Assembly: GCF_000004195.4 (NCBI RefSeq)
Contig: NC_030683.2
Coordinates: 83,353,410 to 83,417,409 of the forward strand
DNA: 64,000 bases
Direction: 5' to 3'
DNA from: Xenopus tropicalis
Taxonomy: Eukaryota; Chordata; Amphibia; Anura; Pipidae
Part shown: positions 34,790 through 45,708 of the stretch, piece after piece
Position numbering within the stretch: position 1 is the first letter of the stretch
Layout of the letters: each line of letters begins with the position of its first letter
Position numbers and translations under genes: made by a program
Notes under the pieces: model-generated
Database searches by the model: none
Seen by the model: the letters and a program-made list of their open reading frames with translations, nothing else
What the model was told of the DNA's origin: nothing

Positions 34790-35067
34790 TATGGATTTCA
34801 ACATTCTGCCATTGGTGAATATTTTAGCAAAACCATCACAAAATTTCACCGTGAAAAAATGCTGAAACAAAATTCCCATGGACCCCAATGTATTTTGCAC
34901 TGAAAAAGTTGCAGAGAAAAGGCCATTAAGAAATGTCCATAGACTCCAATGTATTTTGTTTTGAAAAAAGTTGCTTCAAGAAATGCCCATTGACTTCAAT
35001 GCATTTCATGAATTTTTCACCATTTACCAAATGGTGAATCGAAATGAGACAGATTCGCTCATCACTA
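34790..35067. mobile_element. TAGTGATGAGC-family MITE inside the AAGTCATA array
   Basis: CAACATTCTGCCATTGGTGAA at the left and GAGACAGATTCGCTCATCACTA at the right match this family. An internal phrase, CATTGACTTCAATG or CATAGACTCCAATG followed by TATTTTG, recurs three times. Confidence 0.6.
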
Positions 35068-35987
35068 GCAGCCATTTAAAACTTCATATGTCATACAAAT
35101 CTTAGAAGTCAGATGAGTAATATACTATAAGATATGTACGAAGTTGTATAAGTCAAATTCATCATATAAGATGTACTATACATTGTAAAAATCATATCAG
35201 AAGTCATATAAAAAGTTGGAGCTGTCAAATAGGAAGTCTTATAAGAAGTCAAATATGTAATATAAGACTAAAAAAGTACTTTAACTCATAAAAATCACAT
35301 ATGAAGTCATATAAAAAATAAAATTCATAGAAGTAATATGTCATATAAGACATCAGAGAAATTGTGTAAAAAGTCAAAAAAGCCATATAAGATGTCACAT
35401 AAGTCATATAAGAAGTAATTCAAATAATAAAAGTATAGAATAATAGATGTGCATAAGAAGTTACAATTAAAGTAGTCAAACAAGAAATAATATACGTCAC
35501 TTCATACAAGTAACAATTGCAGTCATAGAAGGCATGTAAGAAGTCATAGAATTCAAATGTCATATTAAAAGTCATAGAAGTCATAGAAAAAGTAATAGAT
35601 ATCTTAGTAGTCACAGAAGTCATATGAGAAGTTATTCTGCCCCCAGTAAGTTGTAATAAGGAAGATTGATCTCACTCACAAAAACAAAATTTTTAGATGA
35701 GTTTTAATTCCTCATATAGGATTGATCCAAGAAATCATAATGCAAAAGATATTTCCTTGAGGTTAAAAAAAAAAAAATCACATCTTAGGCTGAAAAAAGT
35801 AGAATGGGATACAAAAATAGCCCACCCTGTATGGCTATGTAAAGGGCTGTCCTATCCTGTCCTGATCACATGGCTCAATAGTAACCAGTGACATCGGGTG
35901 TCAGCTAGAAAGTAAAATATTCTGCATTATAGGAATGTAACACAAGATGGTTCTGTACTGAGTCAATTAAAACAAAGCATAAACTGT

Positions 35988-36420
35988 AAGGGGCCCTTAA
36001 ACTAACATTCATATTTTTTTGTAGATTTTGGGTTTTTGTGTGCTAAAACTCTTATTATTCTTCAAAAACACAAAAAAACACCTATACAAAACTTTACCAT
36101 CTAAAAGCTGTTGAGGTCATGTAGAAGTCAATGGGAGTTGTCCTAGGCAAATTGTAGCAATCTTTATTTAATTCATGGTTTTAGAGGTTCTCAGGTTATT
36201 TCTTTGTAAGTACATAAGAAACTGTAAAAACCATAAAAAACTTATGGTTTTCACAGGTTTTTTTTTTGTTCCACAATTTAATGTATTCAAGCTTTTCCAA
36301 TTTTAATCTTTAAATAAATAACTAGACATTTGTGGTTTAAGTACAAATTAGTTTATTTGTGGTTTCAAAACCATAAAAATATAAATGTTTATAAATCTGC
36401 CTCCATGACTGTGGACTATC
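35988..36420. mobile_element. Old fold-back MITE
   Basis: GGGGCCCTTAAACTAACATT at the left and the TTAATCTTTAAATAAATAACTAGACATTTGTGG region at the right resemble the element at 49785-50090. The core TCATGTAGAAGTCAATGGGA is the inverse of the 33898 element core. Confidence 0.5.
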
Positions 36421-36785
36421 AATAAAGTATATGGGAAAAACTATCAAACAATCGTATAAATCATATATGAGGTCAAATAAGTCAAAAGTTATGTAAGAAG
36501 TAAAAAAAAAAGATATCATAGAAGTCATACAAAAAGTCAAATAATTTATGTTAAGAAGTTAGAGTAACAATTTAAAAAAAGTCATTTCAGAGTCATATCA
36601 GAAATTATAGAAACCATACAAGTTATACAAATCATAGAAGTCATAAAATCATTAAAGGCTTCAAAGTAATTGAAATCATATAAAAAGTATGTAGATGTCA
36701 TAAAAGTCACAGTCACAAAAAAATAATAAAAGTCATAAATATAATAGAAGTCATAAACTCATAGAAGTTTATGACTTCTATGTAT

Positions 36786-37200
36786 AAAGTTAACTGTTAG
36801 TATGATGCAGAGAGCAATATTTGCAATTGGAAAGTTTGCAATTGGTCTTCATTTTTTATTTGTTGTTTTTGAGTTATTGAGCTTCTTGTTCAACTCCACA
36901 GTTTAGAATTCCAATTCCAGCATGAATCTGGTTGCTAGAGGCTAAATTACCCTAGCAACTAGGTAGTGGTTTGAATGAGAAACTGAAGAGGAGAGGGCTT
37001 GAGTAGAAAGATAAGTAACAAAAAGTAACAATAACAATATTTTGTTGGCTGCTCGGGTTAGTGAACTCCATTTGTAGGCTGAAAAGAATCAGAAGAACAA
37101 GGAAAATAATGAAAAAACTATACACAATAAAAATGAAGACCAATTGAAAGTCATATTCATTCTATAACATACTAAATGTTAACTTAAAGCTAAACTACTC
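36786..37200. mobile_element. T2-type MITE inside the AAGTCATA array
   Basis: GTTAACTGTTAGTATGATGC..GCAATTGGTCTTCATTTTTT at the left is inverted at the right as AAAAATGAAGACCAATTG..CATACTAAATGTTAACTTAAAG. The right-end TTAACTTAAAG followed by CTAAACTACTCC resembles a known T2 end. Confidence 0.65.
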
Positions 37201-38116
37201 CTATAAGAAGTAATAAATGTTATGAAAGTTATAAAAGTCATATAGAGGTCAAAATAAAAAGTAATTAAAAGACATTGAATCACATGAGTCAAAAAACTCA
37301 TAGAAGTCATAGAAGGTCATATAAGATGCTATAGCTGTCATACAAATCATAAAAGCTTTTGAAGTCTTAAAAGGCATAGTAGCTACAAAAGCATAACAGT
37401 CACAAAAAGTCATGAAAACTGTCATAAAAAAGAAAATAATAAGAAGTATTTTAAAAAATTCTTAATAGTTTTAAAAGTCATATAAGAAGTCAAATAGTTA
37501 AAAAAATATTGAAGTCATAAAATTCATGTTTGTAAAAAAAGTCATAGAGTTTGTATAAAAAGGCAAATATCCTCAAAATCATAAAAAAAAAACAATAGTG
37601 CTCATAAAAGACATCATAAAAAAGTCATAGAATCATAGTGGTCATAAAAGAAATGTAAAAAAGGCATAGAAATCATGAAATTCATGTAAAAAGTCATAGA
37701 AGTTATAGGTCATTGTAGATTTATTAGTCATAGAAGTCATAGATGTCACAAGAAGTCATAGTGATATCAAATCAAAGTAATAACAGACATAGAAATCATA
37801 GAAATCATATGACATATCACATAAGTCATATAAGTCACAGAAGAGAATTCATAGCAGTTATAGAAGTCACATAAGTCTTATTCTTTTATATCAGTCATAG
37901 AATTCATATAATCATAGAAGTCAAATTTGAAGTCTTATAAAAATCATATATGTCATATAAGAGGTCATAAAAATAATATAATTTACATAAGAAATCACTG
38001 AAGTCATATAAGAAGTCATAGAATTTAAATGTCATATTATTGAAGTCATATAAAAAGTAAAAAAAAAATTGTTAAATAAAGAGCTATAGAAGTCATGTAA
38101 AAAAAATCATGTATAT

Positions 38117-39004
38117 CAGTGCTGTCCAACTGGCGGCCCGCGGGCCGCATGCGGCCCGCGACCCCCCTCTGTGTGGCCCCCCACCTGTCTGGCTGCTTTG
38201 ATGGCTTACCTTTGAGTAAGCATTAAATGGTATCAGTACTGAGATTAACTGGCCCCCTGCATGGTTCTCACCTCAGATTCAGGCTGTAATCCCTCTGTAT
38301 TGTTTAAAAATGTAATCCCCTGTGTTTTTCACACCTTTTAATACCTGCATTGTTCACCCCCTGCAGTGTTCACACCTCAGGCTCAGACTGTAATCACTTC
38401 CATTGTTCACTTCTTCACACCTCAGACATAGGTACTGTAGGCAGAGTATGGCACATACAGCCAGCATAGGGCAGGCAGAGTATGGCACACACAGGCAGCA
38501 TAGGGAAGGCAGAGTATGGCACACACAGGCAGGGTAGGACAGGCAGAGTATGGCACACACAGACAGCATAGGACAGTCAGAGTGCTGCCTGTGTGTGCCA
38601 TACTCTGCTTGCCCTATGCTGCTTGTGGGAGGTGAACCTGGCAGGGGTTTGTTGTGGGAGTTTGTTAGCAGTTGGAAATAGCCATTAAATGGTCCCAAAG
38701 GTGTGTAATTATATGCTGGGGTTTGCTCTGCTATCCACAGGGGAGGAGGAGGCATATGGAATTTAAGGGTATATCTTAATATGACATAATTCTTTCACAT
38801 ATGAATGATGGTTGATATCCCCACAGTAAGGACCAAGCATTTGGGATTTTGCTGTGCTACCACCATTGTAATAAAATAGGTGTGGTTTGAAGTGGGTGTG
38901 GTTTCAAAAAGGGGAGTGGTCAAAACTGGCTTCTATTAGCGGCCCTCCACCATGTATGCTAGAGAATTTCCGGCCCTCGGCACCGTAGAAGTTGGACAGC
39001 ACTG
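38117..39004. mobile_element. hAT element, 888 bp, 8-bp target duplication ATGTATAT
   Basis: The ends CAGTGCTGTCCAACT and AGTTGGACAGCACTG are a perfect 15-bp inverted pair. ATGTATAT is directly repeated at 38109-38116 and 39005-39012, the 8-bp duplication typical of hAT. The subterminal GGCGGCCCGCGGGCCGCATG is a strong GC palindrome. The interior holds a 34-bp tandem array. The best open frame (minus strand 38354-38755) runs through that array and is not a transposase, so the element is non-autonomous. Confidence 0.92.
38439..38632. repeat. 34-bp tandem array with inverted copy
   Basis: AGGCAGAGTATGGCACA starts at 38439, 38473, 38507 and 38541, with a variant at 38575, an exact 34-bp period. 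Immediately after, GCTGCCTGTGTGTGCCATAC and CTCTGC form an inverted copy to about 38632, giving a hairpin. Confidence 0.93.
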
Positions 39005-39135
39005 ATGTATATGATTAAAAATATGTCATGCAAAAGATCACATGTCATCTAAAAAGTCATAATAGTCATATAATAAGCATAATTAATCATATTTGTTATA
39101 TAAAAATTCACATAAGAAGTCATAGAAGTGTTGAA

Positions 39136-40025
39136 TATTTTATGCACAGCAGCTCAACAAAAAAAAAGTCCTTTGTGTAAAATCTTCTATATTACAAAAT
39201 GTGTGTAAATGTAAAGCAGCAACAGCAGGCAGTCATGGAGAAAGTGTGAAAGCATTGGTGTAGAGAGAAAAACAAATATTCGTGCTGCCAAAAAGCAATA
39301 GGGAAGACCAAGGCAAAACTCAATCATAAATGGAGGTGCCACTGAGCATGAAGTACTGTAAAGCAAAGGACCGTGAGTGTCTTGATTACTGAGAAGAAAA
39401 CCACTGCATTGAGATAAAAGAGAATCAGTCTTGTTGCTGTTAGATACCATTTACAAGGACATATTGCAGAACTTTCCCTGAGGATATCTTCAGGAGAGAC
39501 TGAACCAATAATAACCACAACAGATGTTATAGAACAACTGAATAGGCCGACTGCTAAATTGTTTGTGCTGATACATAATTATACAGTGCATCAAAGCTAC
39601 TCTTTGCTTAAGAAAATCAAACTAAATTCAAGATATTTATGTAATGATAACAGGAGGAAAAATACAACAAATGAACTTATGATCATGCAACTTTGATGAT
39701 AACAAACCTAAGGGTGTAAATAAAAGATTTAATTTCAAATAAAATTTATTGTGAAAGGCCTGTATACCCCATTTTAACAAAATGAATAGGGCTTGGGCTG
39801 AACCTAACTTTTGCCTAACTTGTGATTGTTTTAATTACAAAGAATCCACATTTCCTGAGCTAAACAGGGAAACTGAAGCTTCTCCATGTTGGTCCTAAAG
39901 ACCAGTGCAGAAAACACCCGTGCATAATGGACTGCTCTTTATCCGTGCACTAGTAATCTAATTACCTACCTAACAAGAAACAGGGGAATTAAGAGGTATC
40001 TTTAATTCCCCTGTTTGCTGTTTAG
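39136..40025. other. Unannotated DNA
   Basis: Nothing recognised. Confidence 0.5.
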
Positions 40026-40317
40026 TAGTGATGAGTGAATCTGTCCTGTTTCACCATAAAATGTACGAAACGGCAAGAAAATTCACGAAGCGGCGAAAAA
40101 TCTGCAAAACGCATTTGTTGCGTGATTTTTTTGTTGCCCGCGTCTTTTTTGTCGCCCGCGGCTATTTTCTTGTCATCCGCATCTATTTTTTGTTGCCGTG
40201 GCTATTTTTTGTTGCGACAAAAAAAATCGCGATGGACTTTTCTGCGGCAAATTTTCGCAAAGCAATTCACCAATGGCGAAATGCGGAAATTCGCTGTGAA
40301 TCCACGCCTCATCACTA
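40026..40317. mobile_element. TAGTGATGAGC-family MITE with internal short tandem
   Basis: TAGTGATGAGTGAATCTGTCC at the left and CCACGCCTCATCACTA at the right are the family termini. Around 40126-40214 a unit of about 20 bases (TTTTTTGTTGCCCGCGTCT and variants) is repeated about four times. Open frames across it are shadows. Confidence 0.85.
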
Positions 40318-40776
40318 CTGTTTAGTTAAGAAATAACAAAAACCATGGATTGTAATAAAAACAGTAGGCAAAAAGTATTTATAGCATACATCCTAGTTAA
40401 CAAACTATTCATTTAAGGTCTGGCAACGACTTGTTATGTGTTTTAATTGCATTCACCGTCAGATATCATAACTATATTGAAATTGTTGTGATCGTTTTCT
40501 AACAAGTGATTGTAAATATTGTTTTATTTTATAACCCTTTTATTGATAGTTATTGCTTACATTTGCAATTACAGGGGTAACTAATTCTAGTAGACATTGC
40601 TACTTTTACATAGTCTGTATTGCACATATGACATAAACACATTAATTTTTTGACCATAAAATGCCACCCATTATATCAGGGCACCCATCTACAGGCAATC
40701 TTAATTAAATTTTTCTGTGTTGCCATGAATGCTACTCCACTGCTGGCTGTTTTACATTGGGCAGGAGAAAATTCCC
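40318..40776. other. Unannotated DNA
   Basis: Nothing recognised. Confidence 0.5.
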
Positions 40777-41076
40777 TAAAGCTGGCCATACATGCACCGA
40801 TATTGTCGTACGAAATGAGGTTTCATATGATATTTGGTCTGTGTTTGGTGGATTGACGAGGCGTCTAAACTCGCAAAAGCCTTGGCTATTGGTTGACTCG
40901 TTGATCAGGCGGGACAGAAAATTGTGATTGGGCATTCGAGCAAAGGCAAGCATTTAGGGCTGAATTGTCAGATGGGGTAGAATTCCTATTGTTTCTACCT
41001 CCATATCTGACGATTCTGCCCTGAGCGTAAGTGGAAGGTATGAGCGATCGTAATTGTAACATGTATGGCCACCTTA
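40777..41076. mobile_element. GGCCATACAC-family MITE
   Basis: It starts TAAAGCTGGCCATACATGCA and ends CATGTATGGCCACCTTA. The left subterminal hairpin seen at 24462-24524 is present here but decayed, and the interior phrase TCCTATTGTTTCTACCTC is shared with that copy. Confidence 0.8.
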
Positions 41077-41257
41077 ACACACAATTCATACATTTAAGAC
41101 ATCTATTATAAGTGACATAAAGGAGCAAAAAATGTGTTGTCTGAGTTTTCCCTTGCTCTACATCATTTAGAAAAAACATTAGAATTATATCAGCAAAGGG
41201 TCGATTTTTAGCTTTAAATACTATGTAACTACTGTATTGAAAAGCATGAAAAGCTAA

Positions 41258-41613
41258 TGGGCTTGTTTATTAATTTTTAAGTTTGAGAATTCCAGTTTGT
41301 TTTTCTAAATTGAAACAACTCCCGTATCGAATGCTGGCTTATTTATTAATAAGGAAAACATGTTCGATTAAAAAACTTTGTTGAGTTTTGTTGTATTTAA
41401 AAATATGCCTTTGACAACTCCCATTGGCTTCTATAGAAACTCACAAGCTTTTAGGTGGTGAATTTTTACATTCGAGTTTTTAGGTTCTTTGCACTTAATA
41501 AATAGCAGACATTCGATTTTTTGAACCATAATTCAAATGTGCATTTTTTAACTAAAAACTTAAATCGTGAAAAAAAATTCAAACTTGAATGTTGATAATT
41601 CTCCCCCAAAGGG
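41258..41613. mobile_element. Old fold-back MITE
   Basis: GGGCTTGTTTATTAATTTTTAAGTTTGAG at the left is inverted at the right around AAACTTGAATGTTGATAATTC. The centre has CTCCCATTGGCTTCTATAGA. Decayed. Confidence 0.5.
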
Positions 41614-42731
41614 TCAGATTTATGAAAGATTAAACTGAAGAATCCTGATGGACAGCCAGCAGTTCAAAGTTTCAAAGCATTTCCATGTTCAATACATTTT
41701 CCAGTTCACAAGGAATTAATTGATAAATTTACCAGTTAGTTATGCAAAATTGTCAAATTCAGTTCTTTACTATGGAGTGTGATACTGTAGTTCAGTGGCA
41801 GCAGTGATCAACATAATGAATAGAAAGCTTACCAAATGAAGAAAGCAATGAGTTAACTTGAACATAATATAAAACTAGGGGTGAGCTTTTGATTCATTAA
41901 ACTTCTTTTTCATGCTACTTGCATTTGAAACCGCTTAGAAAAGCAATTTGTATATGTAAAGCTATCAGTGTTTTTCTGTGAAACAGTAAAAATTATTTCT
42001 GCTCAGAGAAAATAAAAAAGCTCATAAATCTGTTCCTCTATAAATCTACTCACCTTTGATACCAAGAATTATTTAATATATAATAAAACAAAATACATAA
42101 TAATGAAATAAATATTGTGTATTACTTGCAACATCATCACAGATTCAGTTCTTCCAATATTTAGATAGGGACTAAAAATAATATGTTCCTAACAGCATCG
42201 CCTCACCTGTCCTTATGTTGTGTAAAGTACTTGTCTATATATTGTTGTGTCAGAGACCCTTGTGACCATGATGCTTCATAAGAAGTTTTACAAAGTATTT
42301 TGCTCATATATAGTGATTTAAAAGGACAAAAAAAAGTCTATCACAGATATTATAAAACATGCATTCCTGTAGTGTGCTCTGCAGTGCTGTAAAATGTCTG
42401 TGTAACCGTTTATCTGGTGAAACACCCACAATGCTCCTCACCTACACCAAGACCATGAGTATGTGCTGTTTTTCCTATAAGAAAGTGGTTAATGCACAGT
42501 AGGTGCACTTGGGAGCAAAGAATTTTCTAAGGGAACAGGAGTGCAGGCACAGTGAACTTAGAACGGATGATGTCCCAGAAAAAAATTGCGCATGCACAGT
42601 AGGTTTACAGAGTGGTATTTCAGATGCGAAACACGTTTTCTGTAATATAAATGTAGCGATTAGTACTATATTAATAACTTAAAACATGTTGTAATGTGTT
42701 TCCTTGTCCTTTAATATATTAGAATCTCCTC
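41614..42731. other. Unannotated AT-rich DNA
   Basis: Nothing recognised. Confidence 0.5.
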
Positions 42732-43024
42732 TAGTAATGAGTGAATCTGTCCCGTTTTGCTTCTTGGAACAATTTGAGAATCTTGCAAAAGATTAGCAAA
42801 ACAGCGAAAATGTTGTGCATCAAGGCAAACGCATGTCAAGACATACACAAGACATACGCAATGATGCATGTAATTTTTTTTACATGTGCAACAATTTTTG
42901 TTGATGTGGGCAACAATTTTTTGGCGGGCACTGAATTCACCCGTTTTGTGAAAAAATCTGCCAATGGCAAAACACAGAAATTCAGCGTGAATCCATGCCT
43001 GGAGAATTATTTTGTCCATCACTA
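42732..43024. mobile_element. TAGTGATGAGC-family MITE
   Basis: TAGTAATGAGTGAATCTGTCC at the left and CCATGCCTGGAG..CCATCACTA at the right are the family termini. Overlapping open frames on both strands are shadows. Confidence 0.8.
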
Positions 43025-43130
43025 ATCTCCTCTGGTTCCTTTGTTCAAGAATACAGTTTTGGGTTAGAGCTCACCTTAGTGTACTGTAGCAGAACAGAGG
43101 ATTGGCATTTTAGACAGATTATGTGTGTCA

Positions 43131-43620
43131 CGATCAGTAACCCAGAACAATTGCAAAGGTCCCGGTCACAGCTCACACTTCTGCCTATAACAGCTGACTT
43201 TGGCTTCAGGTGGAGCCCAACTTGGGCACCGCCAGGTCCTAAAGTGAGAGGACCAGGGCAAAGGTTCTGAATGAGCAATAGAACCAGATCGTTGAAGGAG
43301 GACTGAGGGATCTTACTAGAATCAAGTCAGGCAGGCTGGGTCAAAACCAGAACAGTAGCGCAGTACAGAATCAGGATTCAGTAGAGAAGAAAACAGGCAG
43401 TCCAGGCAGTCAGTCCAGGTTGAGTTCACTCAAAGTCAGGATACAGGCATGGGTCAGAAACAAATACAAAGACCAGCACAGAACAGAAGCACATCCAGGA
43501 ACTTTGCTAGAAAGACCTATAATAGGCAATGACTGAGTGCAGAGCAAAGTGTTATATAGGCAGGTTGATTGTTAACACAGAGCACCTGGGACCAGATTAA
43601 CAACAGGTAAAACTAACCAT
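43131..43620. other. Moderately GC-rich block, probable unclassified interspersed repeat
   Basis: Composition and style (CAGGCAGTCCAGGCAGTCAG, GGTCAGAAACAAATACAAAG, CACAGAGCACCTGGGACC) resemble interspersed repeats seen in frog genomes, but no termini or class were identified. A block of similar style occurs at about 62160-62430. Confidence 0.35.
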
Positions 43621-43681
43621 GCCTACATGAATATATAAGAGTACTATAGCAGAGAACCAGCACCTTAGCTGTCTGCTCAAA

Positions 43682-43757
43682 TAGAGCAGTGGTAAACGAT
43701 ACTGCATAACAACCTGTGGGTCATTAGTTCAATTCCTGGCAGGAATTGAGTGAGACT
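43682..43757 (+). ncRNA. tRNA-like sequence, probably a SINE head or tRNA pseudogene
   Basis: An A-box-like TAGAGCAGTGGT (43682-43693) and a B-box-like AGTTCAATTCC (43726-43736) are spaced as in a tRNA gene. The T-arm does not fold properly and no clean anticodon arm was found, so a functional tRNA is unlikely. Confidence 0.35.
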
Positions 43758-44509
43758 AACTTCAATCTGAGACACACTTGATCTCAAGCTGGACTCAACT
43801 TGGAAAACACAAGTCAAATAATGATAATTATAGTAATACACTGAATGGGAAAATACATGACACATGGACAGAAAAAACAAGAGTAACAATAATAGTAAAA
43901 TAATAAATAAACAGCGATATAATTTCATAATACATCAGCATTCTAGTTGTAAGGGTCAGACAACAACGTATAATAGATGTTAGGACAAGACAGAATAGAA
44001 AAGCTAAACTTATAAAACAATAAGAAATAAATGTATTTTATTATGGGCCAGAGCATGTCTCATAAAAGGGCTTAAGATTAATGTGAGCTATTGTCTTCTT
44101 CCACCTCATTACCTCTATTTTTCTGTTACTAATGGACTAATGAAAAAAGCTCAAGTCGACCATTGACATATTTCCATTTAACAATATTGACTAGATCGCA
44201 TTCTCTTCAACACAATACATCAGAATCAGAATTTCTTGCTAATAATTGATATTGTCTTGTCGATTGTGTTTTTGATAATTCACATAAGAAATTGAAAATG
44301 TACAGTATGAAAGCTTATTACTAGTACTAAGTTAAATTAAGGAGAATAAACATGTAGCAAATTACTTGGCCTTGCTTTTTTGCTTATATATGTATACATA
44401 CTTATAAATATTTAACTCTTAACATGCTATATTTTGAACTGCAATGTAAAGAAAACAATGAATATCCCGTTAAGCTTTTTTAGAAATAAAAACTAATGTA
44501 ATGGTGTTC
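43758..44509. other. Unannotated AT-rich DNA
   Basis: Nothing recognised. Confidence 0.5.
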
Positions 44510-44905
44510 ATACACTTACAACTTAATAAATCTTTTCACTGGAGAGTACTGTCTTTTATTTTTATTTTTTTTTTTAGCAAAACAAACCCGATAGAGCAAC
44601 TTTAAGATCACATTTTTTCTGTGATATGAGAAAACTTCAGAAAATATGTGATCTTACAGTTTTTTAAAATTCAGTTTTCTCAGAACCAACATTCAAATGA
44701 AAAAAAAAACCTGGTGAACTTCCAAAGAAGTCAATAGAAGGAGTATTTTCAACATTTAAGCTATTAGGTTTTCAAGTTTTTAAAAGGTACATTTTAAATA
44801 AATAAATGGAACAATGGAATTTTCATTTTTTTAAATATACTAGCAATTTTATAAATAAAAATTGCAATTGCAAAAGAAAACTTGAATTCTCCCTTGTCAC
44901 ATGAG
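44510..44905. mobile_element. Possible old fold-back MITE
   Basis: Homopolymer-rich arms flank AACTTCCAAAGAAGTCAATAG, similar to the cores of the fold-back elements at 33898 and 58940. Termini are unclear. Confidence 0.4.
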
Positions 44906-45485
44906 GATGCTACCCAAGGAAAGAGTGTGTGCTCATTTGATGTCATGTAATATATGTCACTAACAGATTGCAAAATTATTTGTTTGCGCAAGTGGGCAGT
45001 GTATGTAATGAAACTTCTTAATCTATTTTTTAAAAGATTTACGCCATCTTCATTTGCAATGTAATAAAAATTTAGAGAACATATTACATTGCGAGCAGCA
45101 CTAAACAACGCACAGTGCCTGCAATTTTTATTACAATCCCCTCATTGTTTAAATGTTAAAGCTCCTGTGAGTTTTAATTTTGAATCTAGAATTATGCACG
45201 GGAGACACTTAAGCAAATGAAAAATGCAATTAATTTTGAAAATATTCCTTCAAACATTGTGACATCAAGAATTCATTATTATTATTACAACTCTTGTTGA
45301 TTGACTTATGCTCACTATCTCTATATAGTAATTTCTTTTGGGGGCAATCTAAACACTAACAACAGGTTGACATGCAATGGAAGATATACTCGTAATAATG
45401 TACAGTATATAATGGGCATGAATTATAGGGTGCAGAATGTTCAATCATCCCCTCTCCAGCAGTTTTGGTCTAATTTCCTTAAGGT
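44906..45485. other. Unannotated DNA
   Basis: Nothing firm. GAACATATTACATTGCGAGC at about 45078 may be part of an old repeat. Confidence 0.4.
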
Positions 45486-45708
45486 TAGTGATGAGGGAAT
45501 CAGTCCCGTTTCAATTTACAAAACGACTGGAAAGGCCGCAACTATTTTTGAAGCGACCACACTTATTTTCAATGCGATCACAACTTTTTTTGACGTTGGC
45601 TGATTTTTTTCGCGGCAAATTTTGGGGGAAGTTTTGTGAAACAATTTGCCAATGGCAAAATGAGGAAATTTGCTGCAAATCCATGCCTGGATCATTTGCT
45701 CATTACTA
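45486..45708. mobile_element. TAGTGATGAGC-family MITE
   Basis: TAGTGATGAGGGAATCAGTCC at the left and CCATGCCTGGATCATTTGCTCATTACTA at the right are the family termini. Confidence 0.8.

Larger units (their letters stand above)
34370..39135. repeat. Degenerate AAGTCATA-based tandem array, interrupted
   Basis: Words such as AGTCATAGA, AGTCATATAAGA and AAGTCATA recur dozens of times, always in the same orientation. Spacing is irregular, about 8-20 bases. The repeat-rich blocks are about 34370-34600, 35080-35640, 36430-36790, 37200-38116 and 39005-39135. Between them lie unrelated DNA and insertions, including MITEs at 34790-35067, 35988-36420 and 36786-37200 and a hAT at 38117-39004. The array is old and heavily diverged. 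It encodes nothing. Confidence 0.85.

Noticed and set aside
38354..38755. 133-codon minus-strand frame with repeated CHTLP/CAILCL-like segments
   Set aside because: It is a read-through of the 34-bp tandem array inside a hAT element and is not a transposase.
34370..39135. AAGTCATA words considered as a clustered binding-site array or CRISPR
   Set aside because: Spacing is irregular and the words are embedded in diverged repeats; a decayed tandem array explains them more simply.
43682..43757. Functional tRNA gene
   Set aside because: A and B boxes are present, but the T-arm and anticodon arm do not fold convincingly.
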